From positions 1 to 64,000 of the forward strand of contig JAPPND010000112.1 of assembly GCA_028818795.1 (NCBI GenBank): 64,000 nt of DNA, in the 5' to 3' direction. The position numbers and the translations under genes are program-made. Of the stretch, positions 51,451 to 61,300 are shown one piece after another. Position 1 is the stretch's first letter. Each line of letters opens with the position of its first letter. Origin of the DNA: Gammaproteobacteria bacterium. GTDB taxonomy: Bacteria > Pseudomonadota > Gammaproteobacteria > Pseudomonadales > Azotimanducaceae. A model generated the notes under the pieces. It saw only the letters and a program-made list of their open reading frames with translations, did not search any database and was not told the DNA's origin.

Positions 51451-52580
51451 TAGAGCCTTGCGGCGTTGTCGCAGACGATCTTCCTTCGGGTCTTGCCAGA
51501 GACACCGCCGAGTTCCCGGGCGATGAACTCCTGCGAGTCCGGCCAGACCCCGTCGGGGTGGGGGAAGTCGCTGCCCCACATCACGTTGTCCTCGCCGAGT
51601 ATGTCGAGCAGGCGGATGCCGATCGGATCGCTCTGGTAGGTGGCGTAGCACTGCCGTCGCCAGTATTCCGAGGGCTTCATGGCCAGCGTCAGATCCTTGA
51701 ACTGATCCTCCCACTCGAGATCCATGTGTTCGAGGATGTACGGGATCCAGCCGATTCCGCTCTCGCCGATGACGACTTTCAGCCCGGGGTGGGCTTCGAG
51801 GACGCCGCCGTAGATGATCTCCATGATGATCTTCGCCATGGCGAGCTGGAAGCTCGTTATGTGCACCGCGAACGCCTGGCGCCTGCCCAATGCGGACATC
51901 GACTCGAAGTCGTAGTCCATGCGCGGGCCAATGGTGTGGTAGTGGACCGGCAGTCCGGCGTCCTCGGCCGCAGCCCAGAGCGGTTCCCAGCACGGGTCGA
52001 AGAGCGGCGCCATGTCGTGGGTGTTGGCCACTTCTATGCCGCTCAGCACGCCGCGTCTCGCGACGCGGTCGACTTCCCGGACGGCGGCATCGACGTCGTG
52101 GCTGGGAATGTTGGCGAGGCCGGCGAACCGGTCCGGGTGGGTCGCGCAGAAATCGGCGAGCCAGGCGTTGTAGATCCGCATCATTTCGTCGGCCGCGTCG
52201 TTGTCGTCCAGACGCATAGCCGCGCCGAGAATGCCGTAGAGCACCTCGGCCTGGACACCGTCTAGGTCCTGGTCGCGGATGCGCAGGTCGGGCTCGGTCA
52301 GGCGGCGGATTCCCGCTTCGCCGTCGCGGTACAGGCCTTGTTCGGCCATTCGGTCGGAGCGGTGGATCTGCCCGGGCACGTAGCGCCGCCCGGCCGATCC
52401 CATGCCGTTCTGGAGGCCGAACCTCGCCCCGTTGCGGCTCACCCAGAAGCGACCGGCGTCGGTTTCCTCGACGTACGGCATGCGGTCGGCGAGTTCCGCC
52501 GGGGCCTCGCCGGTGAACAGGTCCTCCGGCAGCCACGGCAAGTCCACATGGCAATCGGCGGAAATGACCTCGTATGGCAT
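51384..52580 (-). CDS. Amidohydrolase family 2 protein with aberrant C terminus
   Basis: A 398-residue TIM-barrel hydrolase of the amidohydrolase-2 (ACMSD-like) group. It has an N-terminal VISADCHVDLPWLPEDL metal motif, GLANIPSHDVDAAV, a middle GLPVHYHTIG, VIGESGIGWIPYILEHMD and the late metal aspartate in MWGSDFPHPDG. The family ends near NAARLYGF. Here about 18 further residues, rich in Ser, Thr and Arg, follow in a frame that overlaps a coiled-coil fragment read in another frame (51298-51450). The catalytic part seems intact. The start is ATG 52580, divergent from the lipoprotein gene at 52657. Confidence 0.85.
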   Translation of the reverse strand: MPYEVISADCHVDLPWLPEDLFTGEAPAELADRMPYVEETDAGRFWVSRNGARFGLQNGMGSAGRRYVPGQIHRSDRMAEQGLYRDGEAGIRRLTEPDLRIRDQDLDGVQAEVLYGILGAAMRLDDNDAADEMMRIYNAWLADFCATHPDRFAGLANIPSHDVDAAVREVDRVARRGVLSGIEVANTHDMAPLFDPCWEPLWAAAEDAGLPVHYHTIGPRMDYDFESMSALGRRQAFAVHITSFQLAMAKIIMEIIYGGVLEAHPGLKVVIGESGIGWIPYILEHMDLEWEDQFKDLTLAMKPSEYWRRQCYATYQSDPIGIRLLDILGEDNVMWGSDFPHPDGVWPDSQEFIARELGGVSGKTRRKIVCDNAARLYGFGRSTSSTGRSTSWPRTINR

Positions 52581-52656
52581 TTGGTGTTCCTCGCGAGCTT
52601 TTGGTCTGAGCGCGTGCGGGTTACGATTTTGCTTGAATTCCTTGTGGGGGTCACCG

Positions 52657-53187
52657 ATGCCGCATAGTTCGTGGTACTTCCTCGTCTTCGGCGTCGTTTT
52701 TCTCCTGCCGGGTTGCACCGCGCTGGATCCCGATGTCCCCCGCGGGTTCGATCTGACCGGCGACTGGGTGCTTGACCGAGAGGCCAGCGATGCGCCGCCC
52801 GACCTGGAGGCCATCCGGCGGCGTGAGGATCGCGATGTGGTCAGGGGTCGGCAGTCGGACGCGGCGGCATCGGCCGCCTTCGCCGTGCAGGACTTCCCCG
52901 TGCTGACGGCCACGCGACTTGAGATCGAACAGGACGACGAGTCGATGGGCATCCGCTACGACGGCGTCGTCTACCGCGACATCACCTGGGGTGAACGCGA
53001 ACGGGATCTTTGGAAAGTACGCGCTGGCTGGGACGAGGGCGACCTCGTCGTCCGCTCCGTTCGGGGCGGCATTCGGGGTAGGGAGGCTTTCGCGCTGGAA
53101 CGCAACGGGATGCGCCTTCGCGTCACCGTCGGCATCGAGACAGGTGGGCAGGACGTGCGTTCGGTTCGCGTGTACCGCCGGCGTTGA
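52657..53187 (+). CDS. Small lipoprotein, unknown function
   Basis: A 176-residue protein with a lipoprotein signal: a hydrophobic stretch (WYFLVFGVVFLLPGC) ending in the lipobox LPGC. The mature part is a beta-rich single domain (FDLTGDWVLDREASDAPPD, then LEIEQDDESMGIRYDG, LVVRSVRGG, MRLRVTVGIET). The opening GDWVLDREASDAPP resembles small DUF domains found on exported lipoproteins of gammaproteobacteria, but I cannot name it. It is probably anchored in the outer or inner membrane facing the periplasm. It is a one-gene unit. Confidence 0.7.
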   Translation: MPHSSWYFLVFGVVFLLPGCTALDPDVPRGFDLTGDWVLDREASDAPPDLEAIRRREDRDVVRGRQSDAAASAAFAVQDFPVLTATRLEIEQDDESMGIRYDGVVYRDITWGERERDLWKVRAGWDEGDLVVRSVRGGIRGREAFALERNGMRLRVTVGIETGGQDVRSVRVYRRR

Positions 53188-53196
53188 AGCGGATGC

Positions 53197-54498
53197 CTAC
53201 GGTCGGATCCGGCGGCACTCCAGGTAGAAGCGTTTCTCGTGGGCTTCGCCCAGCGAGAACGTCTTGCGCGGCGTTGCGCCTTCTTCGACCACGCTCGCGA
53301 ACAGGTCGTGCTTGTCCATGGCCGGCAATACGAATCCGATTCGTCCTTTGGTCCGGCATAGATCGGCAAGCGCCGCTTCGCCGTGGATGTAGTCGACCCG
53401 GGCCGCCCCGTGTTCGTCGAGGTACGGGTCCAGGAAGGCGTGCAGGGTGGCGGTCTCGAGCTTGAGAGCCGGCGTTTCGATCTCCACGACGCCGAACGTG
53501 GTCGCCGTCCGGTAGGGGAGACGGTGCGCTCTTGACGCGGGTTCTACTGCGCAAACGATCCGCCAGATCCCCTCGTCGGGGTAGGTCCAATGCCGGACGC
53601 CTTGATCTCGGAAGTCCTTGATCATCGCCTGCAATAACTCCTGGGGGTCGACCGAGTCCACCAGCCGATGAATCGGCTCGAAGCACAGCGCCGGGTCGTG
53701 AATGTTGACCAGTTCGACCAGCGCGTAACGCCCAGGATGGTTGGCGCCCGCCGGTTCCCGCTTCTTCGACTCCTCCCAGATGGCGCGGGCGGCGGCAAAC
53801 GAGTGGTTGCCGTCGCCCATGGCATAGAGCATGGGCGGGTCGCCGCGTACCAGCGCACGGAGGCGTGACGCGGTCGCATCCATCAGCTTCTCGTCGCTCA
53901 CCCACCGGCCGCGGACCCGGCCTCCCCCCTGCATCAGTTCGAAGTCGTAGGCCTGGGGCAGATTGCTGTTGCATAGCGGCTCGATGACCGTTCCATCCGG
54001 ATCGTCGATCAACACCAGGATGTGCGGAGCCTCGAGGGGCGCATGGCGCCGAACGGCCATCCTGGCCGGCAACCGGGCAGGATCGGTACCCTCCGTGCTG
54101 CGAATCAGTTCGCGGGCACCCTCGGAAAAGTCGAAGCGTTCGAGGTCCAGCGCGACCAGAAGACCCTGGCGCGGTGCGCTTCGACCCACCTCGCGTTCCA
54201 CGAGCATGAACGCCGGCGGGTGCTCGATCAGCGTGCCGTCGGCTAGGAACCGGTCCATCCGGTGGTTGATGCGACCAATCGTCTCCTCTCGGTCGTCTGT
54301 GCCCAGGTGCGCCTCCGGTAGGACCAGGTGGAGGGTCGACGGGGCGTCTCCAACCAGACGTTGCGTCTCCTCCCAGTACTCGGGCTGCGAGGTGTACTGG
54401 TCGCAGGCGATTACCGACCACGCGTGAAGGGAGAGCCCCGGCCGAGGCAGGAGCAGAGTCGGTACGTGGAGGGCGATCTCGGGATAGTGTCGTTGCAC
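53197..54498 (-). CDS. DUF1015 family protein
   Basis: A 433-residue protein matching DUF1015 throughout. It has SVIACDQYTSQPEYWEE near the start, LGTDDREETIGRINHRM, MLYAMGDGNHSFAAARAIWEE (the most conserved block) and DYIHGEAAL. Its biochemical role is not known; relatives occur next to serine-biosynthesis genes in other bacteria. No ATG is available in the conserved part; GTG 54498 gives VQRHYPEIALHVP, which fits the usual front. The start is only 60 bases from the divergent amidohydrolase gene at 54559. Confidence 0.8.
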   Translation of the reverse strand: MQRHYPEIALHVPTLLLPRPGLSLHAWSVIACDQYTSQPEYWEETQRLVGDAPSTLHLVLPEAHLGTDDREETIGRINHRMDRFLADGTLIEHPPAFMLVEREVGRSAPRQGLLVALDLERFDFSEGARELIRSTEGTDPARLPARMAVRRHAPLEAPHILVLIDDPDGTVIEPLCNSNLPQAYDFELMQGGGRVRGRWVSDEKLMDATASRLRALVRGDPPMLYAMGDGNHSFAAARAIWEESKKREPAGANHPGRYALVELVNIHDPALCFEPIHRLVDSVDPQELLQAMIKDFRDQGVRHWTYPDEGIWRIVCAVEPASRAHRLPYRTATTFGVVEIETPALKLETATLHAFLDPYLDEHGAARVDYIHGEAALADLCRTKGRIGFVLPAMDKHDLFASVVEEGATPRKTFSLGEAHEKRFYLECRRIRP

Positions 54499-54558
54499 GT
54501 CTTCTTGGGCGATCCGGCGGAGGGTTCGTGTATGGTATTGCGTCGGGGGAACGCACGC

Positions 54559-56256
54559 ATGACATACGACCTGGTGATCGCAAACGGAACCGTCGTGGAC
54601 GGTTCGGGATCGCCCGGCTACCGGGCCGATGTCGGGGTTTCGGACGGACGAATCGCCTTCATCGGGAGGAACCCGGGAAGGGCCGCGAGCCGGATCGACG
54701 CGGAAGGCCACGTCGTCGCACCCGGCTTCGTCGACGGCCACACGCACATGGATGCGCAGGTGTTCTGGGATCGCCTCGGATCCTGTTCGTGCTACCACGG
54801 CGTGACCAGCGTAGTGATGGGCAACTGCGGCTTCACGCTGGCCCCGTGTCGGGAGAGCGAGGCGGATCTCGTATTCCGCAACCTGGAGCGCGCGGAGGAC
54901 ATTGCCCGGGAAGCCATGCTGGCCGGCATCGAGTGGCGCTGGGAGACCTACCCGGAATACCTCGACGTGGTCGATGCGCTGCCGAAGGGCATCAACTACG
55001 CGGGCTACATCGGCCATTCGGCGCTCCGCACCTACGTCATGGGGCAACGTGCCTTCGAGGAAGAGGCGACCCAGGACGACGTCGAGCGCATGGCGGGCAT
55101 CGTCCAGGATGCGGTACGCGCGGGCGCGGTGGGCTTCACGACCTCCCGTTCCCCGAACCATCAGACCTCCGACCACAAGCCCGTGGCAAGCCGCTTGGCG
55201 TCCTGGGAGGAAGTACGGACTCTCGTCAACGCCATGGGGCGTACCGGTCTCGGGATGTTCGAGATCGCCGCCGAGGCCACCGGGCGGGATCCGTTGCGGA
55301 TGCACGACTACCAGCAACGCCTCAAGGCACTGGCCATCGAGTCGGGGGTGCCGGTGACCTGGGGCATGTTCGCCACCCGCCAGGCACCGGAAGTCTGGCG
55401 CAGCTATTTCGATCTGCTCGACGAGGTCGCCGAGGCCGGTGGCCGCATGTTCGCGCAGGTCCATTCCCGCTCGATCTGCGTCATCTACACCTTCGAATCC
55501 CACCTGCCGTTCGACTCCTGGGATACTTGGCGGGACGTTCGCGGGCTGCCCCTGACCGAGCAGAAGGCGCAGCTTGAGGATCCGGCCTTGAAGGCGAAGC
55601 TGGTCGAGGTGGCGAGCCGCCCCAGCGAACGGCACAAGGCCCGCGGCATGACCGTGAATCCACCGGACTGGGAACGGCTCTTCGTGATGCGCGGCACGGA
55701 CGGGCACGACCCGAGCATTGCCCAGCTTGCCCGGGAGCGAGGTATCCGGTGCGCCGAACTGCTGATCGACCTCGCTGTCGAAGAGGACCTCACGACGCTG
55801 TTCCGGATGCCGCTCAACAACGAGAACGACGACGACGTGCTCGCGATGATGAAGCACCCCCACTCGGTGGTTACCTTCTCCGACTCGGGCGCGCACGTTT
55901 CGCAGATCATGGACAGCTCGCTGCAGACCAACGTGTTCAGCCAGTGGGTTCGCGAGCGACAGGCGCTGACCCTGGAGGAGGCCGTGCGGCAGGTCACCGC
56001 CGAGCCGGCGCGCCGATGGGGGCTCCACGACCGCGGCATGCTGCGCCTCGGGATGGCGGCAGATGTGACGGTATTCGATCCCGATACCATCGCGGCGAAC
56101 ATGCCGGAGATCGTCAACGACCTGCCTGCCGGGGCGAAGCGCTTCAAGCAGACGGCCCAGGGCATTCTCGCCACGGTCGTGAACGGCGAAGTGCTGCTCC
56201 GGAACAACGAACCCACCGGCGCGACACCGGGCAGACTGCTGCGAGCGTCGCGTTAG
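54559..56256 (+). CDS. D-aminoacylase-like amidohydrolase
   Basis: A 565-residue metal-dependent hydrolase of the N-acyl-D-amino-acid deacylase/dihydroorotase-like group. The N-terminal beta domain has YDLVIANGTVVDGSG, the metal HxH is in APGFVDGHTHMD, the family block GVTSVVMGNCGFTLAP follows, then AVGFTTSRSPNHQT and the metal aspartate in VVTFSDSGAHVS. The end is a standard IVNGEVLL-like TVVNGEVLLR. It probably removes an acyl or carbamoyl group from D-amino acids or related amides; the substrate is not decided. ATG 54559 has GGGGGA 7 bases upstream. Confidence 0.85.
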   Translation: MTYDLVIANGTVVDGSGSPGYRADVGVSDGRIAFIGRNPGRAASRIDAEGHVVAPGFVDGHTHMDAQVFWDRLGSCSCYHGVTSVVMGNCGFTLAPCRESEADLVFRNLERAEDIAREAMLAGIEWRWETYPEYLDVVDALPKGINYAGYIGHSALRTYVMGQRAFEEEATQDDVERMAGIVQDAVRAGAVGFTTSRSPNHQTSDHKPVASRLASWEEVRTLVNAMGRTGLGMFEIAAEATGRDPLRMHDYQQRLKALAIESGVPVTWGMFATRQAPEVWRSYFDLLDEVAEAGGRMFAQVHSRSICVIYTFESHLPFDSWDTWRDVRGLPLTEQKAQLEDPALKAKLVEVASRPSERHKARGMTVNPPDWERLFVMRGTDGHDPSIAQLARERGIRCAELLIDLAVEEDLTTLFRMPLNNENDDDVLAMMKHPHSVVTFSDSGAHVSQIMDSSLQTNVFSQWVRERQALTLEEAVRQVTAEPARRWGLHDRGMLRLGMAADVTVFDPDTIAANMPEIVNDLPAGAKRFKQTAQGILATVVNGEVLLRNNEPTGATPGRLLRASR

Positions 56257-56356
56257 GCGGATGCCATCGGTCGTCGTCGCGAGGGCCGGCAACTCGTGCT
56301 TGCCGTGCGCCCGCAAGCAGGTACACTAGCGCGCTCCTCAAATCGCGGGGACGTTT

Positions 56357-56432
56357 TCCGCCTTAGCTCAGTTGGTAGAGCAGCTGACTGTTAATCAGCG
56401 GGTCGCTGGTTCGAGCCCAGCAGGCGGAGCCA
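56357..56432 (+). tRNA. tRNA-Asn (GTT)
   Basis: A complete cloverleaf: acceptor TCCGCCT paired with AGGCGGA, D-arm AGCTCAGTTGGTAGAGC, anticodon stem-loop GCTGACTGTTAATCAGC with anticodon GTT at 56390-56392, T-arm GGTTCGAGCC, and an encoded CCA end. tRNA genes are common integration sites. The 195 bases after it (56433-56627) hold two copies of TTTGTCGACGC but no integrase gene. Confidence 0.97.
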
Positions 56433-56627
56433 ATCTCTTTTTGTCGACGCTTTGTCGACGCGTTCCGGCGGTGCCGACCGGCCCTGCCGGGCGCGGCGCC
56501 TCGTGCTGGCCGGGGGTCGCGGCCCTGCCATGGATCGTCTGTTATGCTCTGCGGGACTGCTTAGGGAGGTTCTCGCGTCGTAGGCGCGGCGTTGGGTGCC
56601 TTGCGGAAGAACAAACTGGGGGAGTCT

Positions 56628-58085
56628 ATGGACGCCATCGACGTCCGTGTAGTGGATCCGCGCCGGGTCGTCGGCGATGTCGGCGCGTCGGCGCGACATG
56701 GCCCGATGGCGAATGGACACAAAGAGCCGGCGCATGTCAACGGACACGGCGCTGCCCCTCGGTACCGGGCCATTTCCGAGCGGCGCCTGGACCGCATACC
56801 GCAGTTGGCCGGCCGGCCTGCGGACGAACGATTCGCAATGCGGGTCGTCAGCCAGGTGTTGCCGTTCCGCACCAACAACTACGTGGTCGACCTGATCGAC
56901 TGGTCGCGGGTCCCGGACGATCCGATCTACCAGATGACATTCCCGCAGCGCGGCATGCTCGATCCGCGCGATTTCGAACGCATGGCGGATCTCCTCAAGC
57001 GAGGGGCGACACGGGAACAGATCGAACCCGTCGTTGCGTCGATCCGCGCGGGGCTCAATCCGCACCCGGCCGGCCAGCGGGAGCTCAACATCCCGGCGGA
57101 TGATCAGACCGGGATGCTGGAAGGGATCCAGCACAAGTACCGGGAAACGGTACTATTCTTCCCCAGCCGCGCCCAGACCTGCCACGCCTACTGCACGTTC
57201 TGTTTCCGCTGGGCTCAGTTCGTCGGCAAGGACATGAAGATCTACGCCAAGCAGATGACCGGGCTGCACCGTCATCTCGCCGCGCACCCTGAGGTGACGG
57301 ACCTGTTGATCACGGGCGGGGATCCGATGGTCATGAAAGCGCCGGTGCTGGAGCGGTACATCCAGCCGATCCTCGAATCGCCCGAGATGAGCCACGTTCG
57401 GCACATCCGGATCGGGACGAAGTCGCTGACGTTCTGGCCGTACCGGTTCGTGACCGACCCGGACGCCGACGAGTTGTTGCGGCTTCTCGAACGGGTCGTC
57501 AAGTCCGGGCGGCACGTCGCCATCATGGCGCACTTCAACCACTGGCGGGAACTGTCCACGGATGTCGTCCGGAACGCGATTCGGCGCCTTCGCGATACCG
57601 GCGCGGTCATCCGCGCCCAAGCGCCGCTGCTCAAGCACATCAACGACGATTCGGCGGTGTGGCGGCGGATGTGGGAGGACGAGGTGCGGCTCGGCATCGT
57701 TCCCTACTACATGTTCGTGGAACGGGACACCGGCGCGAAGCGCTATTTCGAGGTGCCGCTGGCACGGGCGCAACGGATCTACGCGGACGCCATCCGAAAG
57801 GTCTCGGGACTTGCCCGAACGGCGCGAGGTCCCAGCATGAGTGCGGCCCCGGGCAAGGTCGAGGTCGTCGGCTTTCAGGATGTCCGGGGGGAGAAGGTCT
57901 TCGTGCTGCGGTTCCTGCAGGGACGCAACCCGGACTGGGTCGGCGTCCCGTTCTTCGCGAGGTTCGACCCCCGAGCGACCTGGCTCGACCAGTTGCAGCC
58001 GGCCTTCGGCGAGGATCGCTTCTTCTTCGAGGACGACTTCCAGTCGATGCGCGAACGCGTCCTCGATTCAGCCGTCGGTCCGTAG
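56628..58085 (+). CDS. Lysine 2,3-aminomutase-like radical SAM enzyme
   Basis: A 485-residue radical SAM protein of the KamA family. The iron-sulfur cysteines are in CHAYCTFCFRW (CX3CX2C). TDLLITGGDPMVM is the SAM GGD motif, IRIGTKSLTFWPYR and LKHINDD match substrate and PLP-site regions, and PYYMFVERDTGAKRYFEVPL is the KamA-type C-terminal block. KamA enzymes interconvert alpha and beta amino acids using PLP. About 100 N-terminal residues, with HG-rich low-complexity (MANGHKEPAHVNGHG), precede the family start; a small aminomutase such as EpmB is much shorter. ATG 56628 follows GGGGGAG. Lysine or glutamate could be the substrate. Confidence 0.82.
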   Translation: MDAIDVRVVDPRRVVGDVGASARHGPMANGHKEPAHVNGHGAAPRYRAISERRLDRIPQLAGRPADERFAMRVVSQVLPFRTNNYVVDLIDWSRVPDDPIYQMTFPQRGMLDPRDFERMADLLKRGATREQIEPVVASIRAGLNPHPAGQRELNIPADDQTGMLEGIQHKYRETVLFFPSRAQTCHAYCTFCFRWAQFVGKDMKIYAKQMTGLHRHLAAHPEVTDLLITGGDPMVMKAPVLERYIQPILESPEMSHVRHIRIGTKSLTFWPYRFVTDPDADELLRLLERVVKSGRHVAIMAHFNHWRELSTDVVRNAIRRLRDTGAVIRAQAPLLKHINDDSAVWRRMWEDEVRLGIVPYYMFVERDTGAKRYFEVPLARAQRIYADAIRKVSGLARTARGPSMSAAPGKVEVVGFQDVRGEKVFVLRFLQGRNPDWVGVPFFARFDPRATWLDQLQPAFGEDRFFFEDDFQSMRERVLDSAVGP

Positions 58086-58172
58086 GGGACGGGCCTGGGG
58101 GTCCGGGCGCGACGGCTGCGCGCCCACGAGTTCGTGCGATTCAACGGGTTGGGGATTTGTTCCACGGGAGGG
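58082..58172. repeat. Dispersed hairpin repeat plus second repeat, copy B
   Basis: GTAGGGG-ACGGGC (58082-58094) is related to the 46092 unit. The hairpin GGGCGCG-ACGGCTG-CGCGCCC (58105-58125) follows, then ATTCAACGGGTTGGGGATTT (58139-58158), shared with 46182. All lie in the gap between the radical SAM gene and the TonB receptor gene. Confidence 0.65.
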
Positions 58173-58312
58173 GCTGCGGGGTCCGAAAACCGTTGGCTGA
58201 CGCGGGCCGTGGAGCCCCGAGAGAGTGAACCAAATGACACCGGATGTTGCGGAATCCTTACGGGCTTTGTTGTACCATCCGGCCACATTTCGCGAACCAG
58301 ACAGGTACAACT

Positions 58313-61300
58313 ATGCGAACCTTCCTGTCCCTGCTTCTGATCCCGGTTCGGTGCGCTTGGGGGCGCGCGGTTCCGGATGCTTCCGTTCCTCGAATTCTCG
58401 CTGTCTTGGCGGCGGCCTCGTGCCTTGCGGTCGCACCCACCTCATGGGCACAGGAGGACGAGGAGGATGAGGAGGATCAACCGACACTCGTTGCGGCCGA
58501 CGACGGCGCCATCGAGGAAGTCGTCGTCACGGGCTCCCGGCTGAAGCGCGACACCTACACCAGCGTCGCGCCGCTGCAGATCATCACCGGTGAAGTCTCG
58601 CGGGAGGCGGGCGTCATCGATGCCGAGGAAATCGTGCAGAAGTCCACGGTTTCGGCAGGTGCCCAGATCGACGTGACGTTCTCCGGTTTCGTGCTCGACG
58701 ACGGCCCCGGCACGCAGACGGCCAACCTGCGGGGCCTCGGGTCGAACCGCACGTTGTTGCTCGTCAACGGCCGCCGGATGGGACCCGCCGGCGTCGAAGG
58801 TGCGCCCACCTCTCCCGACCTGGGGTTGATTCCCGGCTCGCTGGTCCAGCAATACGACCTCCTCCTCGACGGCGCGTCCTCGGTCTACGGCTCGGACGCG
58901 ATCGCCGGCGTGGCGAACGTCATCCTGCGCAAGGACTTCGACGGACTGGAGGTCGAGACCTTCCCCAGTCGGCCCGCCCACGCCGGGGGTGATCAGGATG
59001 TCCTCGCGGTGACGTGGGGCAAGAACTTCGACCGCGGCTTCATCGGGTTCGGTGCCGAGTACAACAGCAGCGATCCCGTGACCTATGCGGATCGTCCCTG
59101 GACCGCGGGCTGTTCGCGCAATGTCGAGATCGACGAGGGCGGCCGCACCCGTACCGAGCCGCTCTACTACCCAACGGTATACGGCATGGACATGGAAGGC
59201 TGCGGAAGCATATTTCCCCTTTCCTCGCGTATCTCCGTGCCAGTCCGCGGATCGGTGTACTACACACCCGGTTTCAGCAACGGGGGCTGGCCCGACTTCT
59301 CGGAGTCGGAGACATGGGGATTTGCCGTCGACGGCGACGGCGACGGCGAGCCGGACATGAGCTATCGGGACTACAGCCTGAACGGTCGCCGGGACTATGC
59401 CGAGCTCTACCCGACGTTCGAGTCGCAGAACTACATGGTGTTCGGCGAGTACACCTTCGAAGGGGAGATGAACCTGACGCCGTTCTTCGAAATGGGCTAT
59501 GTCGAGAACGAGATCGCCCTCATCGGCGACGAGGCGCAGATCTTTCAGGAGGTTCCTGCGCGCAATCCCTTCAACATCTGCAATCCCGAAGGCCAGGGCG
59601 TCGACTGCGGTCTGGCGGTGGATGCGTTGTACACCAATCCGAACTTCCTGCCCCAGTTCGCCAACCGGTGGGGCGGCTTGTGCGCAGCGTTCGGCATACC
59701 GCTGTCGTTCTGCACACCTGCCATCTTCGGTCTGCTGAACGGCCCGATAGGCCCGCAGCCCACGACCCCCATCGTTACCATCCGTGGCGACCGCTCGGAC
59801 TACTATCGCGAGTTGGAGCAGTTCCGCTACGTGGCGGGTATCGGCGGGGACCTGCCCATGTTGGATTTCTGGCAGTTGTCGGATTGGTCCTTCGAGTTCG
59901 CGTACGTCCATTCCCTATCGGACGGGACCGTCCGCAGGCCGGGGATTCGGGAGGATCGCCTGCTGCTCGCGCTCGGGGCATACTCGACGGACGACGTCCC
60001 GTGCGAGAACAATACGGACGAGGAAATGGCCTTCGACACGGCGCCGGGTTGCGTGCCGGTCAACATGTTCGCCCGGTCGCTTTACGCCAATCTGGTCGGC
60101 GATTTCGCCACCCAGGCCGAACGCGACTACGTGTTCGACAACCGCGACTTCGCCACGGAATACCGGCAGACGGTGATCACGTACTACATGACGGGTTCGC
60201 TGTTCGAACTGCCCGCCGGCGCGGTGTCCGCCGGATTCGGCTTGGAACACCGCGAAGACGAGATCAAGTCGATTCCCGACCATGTCGCCCGCGACGGCTT
60301 GTTCTGGGGGTTCTTCAGCGATGGCGGCGCGGTTGGCTCGAAGACCATCCAGGAAGCCTTCGGCGAGGTCGAAATGCCGATCCTGGCGGGGCAGATCGCT
60401 GCGTCGGAGCTGACGCTGAACGTATCGGCGCGGTGGACCAAGGACGAGTACGGCGGCAGCGCGTGGACCGGCTCCGGCAAGATCGCCTATCGGCCCATCG
60501 ACTCGCTGTTGATCCGCGCCACCGGCGGCACGTCGTTCCGGGCGCCGAACCTGCGCGAACTGTTCCTGCAGGCCCAGACCGGGTTCCTCTCGGTGTTCGA
60601 TCCCTGTCTGCTCCCGGAGGCGGCCATCAACGACATCACAAACGAGTACGATCCGGATCTCGACGACCGCGAGCCGCACCTGCTCGACAACTGCCGGGCC
60701 AACGGCATCGATCCGCTGACCGCGCATAACAACGGCTTCAACGTCTATTCGGTCGAGGTGGCGGCAGGCGGCGCGCTGGATCTCAAGGAGGAAACGTCGG
60801 AGTCCATCACCGCCGGCTTCGCCTGGGAACAGCCGTTCACCAACGCGTTCGATCTGACCATCGGCGCCAGCTACTACCAGATCGAAATCGACAACACGGT
60901 CATCGAGCCGAGCGCCGGCTACATCGTCAACCACTGCTACTACTCGGAGACGGGAACCAGTCCGTTCTGCGGACGGATCACGCGGGGCGACCTGACGAGC
61001 GACGGCCGGGGTCCGTTCATCGAGTATCTCGATCGCGGTTTCATAAACCGCGACAACGAGACCGCGCGGGGGGTCGACTTCAACATCGCCTTCGATACGA
61101 CGTTCACGGCGTTTGACCGGCCTTTCGAACTGGGCGTGGACATCAATGCGCACCGGGTGATCGAACGTACCACCCTGTTCACCGACGACGAGGGGGTTCC
61201 GGACTTCAACGAGTTCCAGCGCGAATGGTACTTCCCGGAGTACCGCGGGCAGGGCACGGTACGTCTGGACTACGACCGGTGGCGTCTCTCCTGGGGTATG

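Noticed and set aside
54560..56316. Minus-strand extension of the DUF1015 frame to over 1000 codons
   Set aside because: Family similarity begins only at about 54498. The upstream part is antisense to the D-aminoacylase gene.
56433..56627. Prophage or island attachment at tRNA-Asn
   Set aside because: No integrase gene or repeat of the tRNA 3' end was seen downstream. The two TTTGTCGACGC copies are too short to call.
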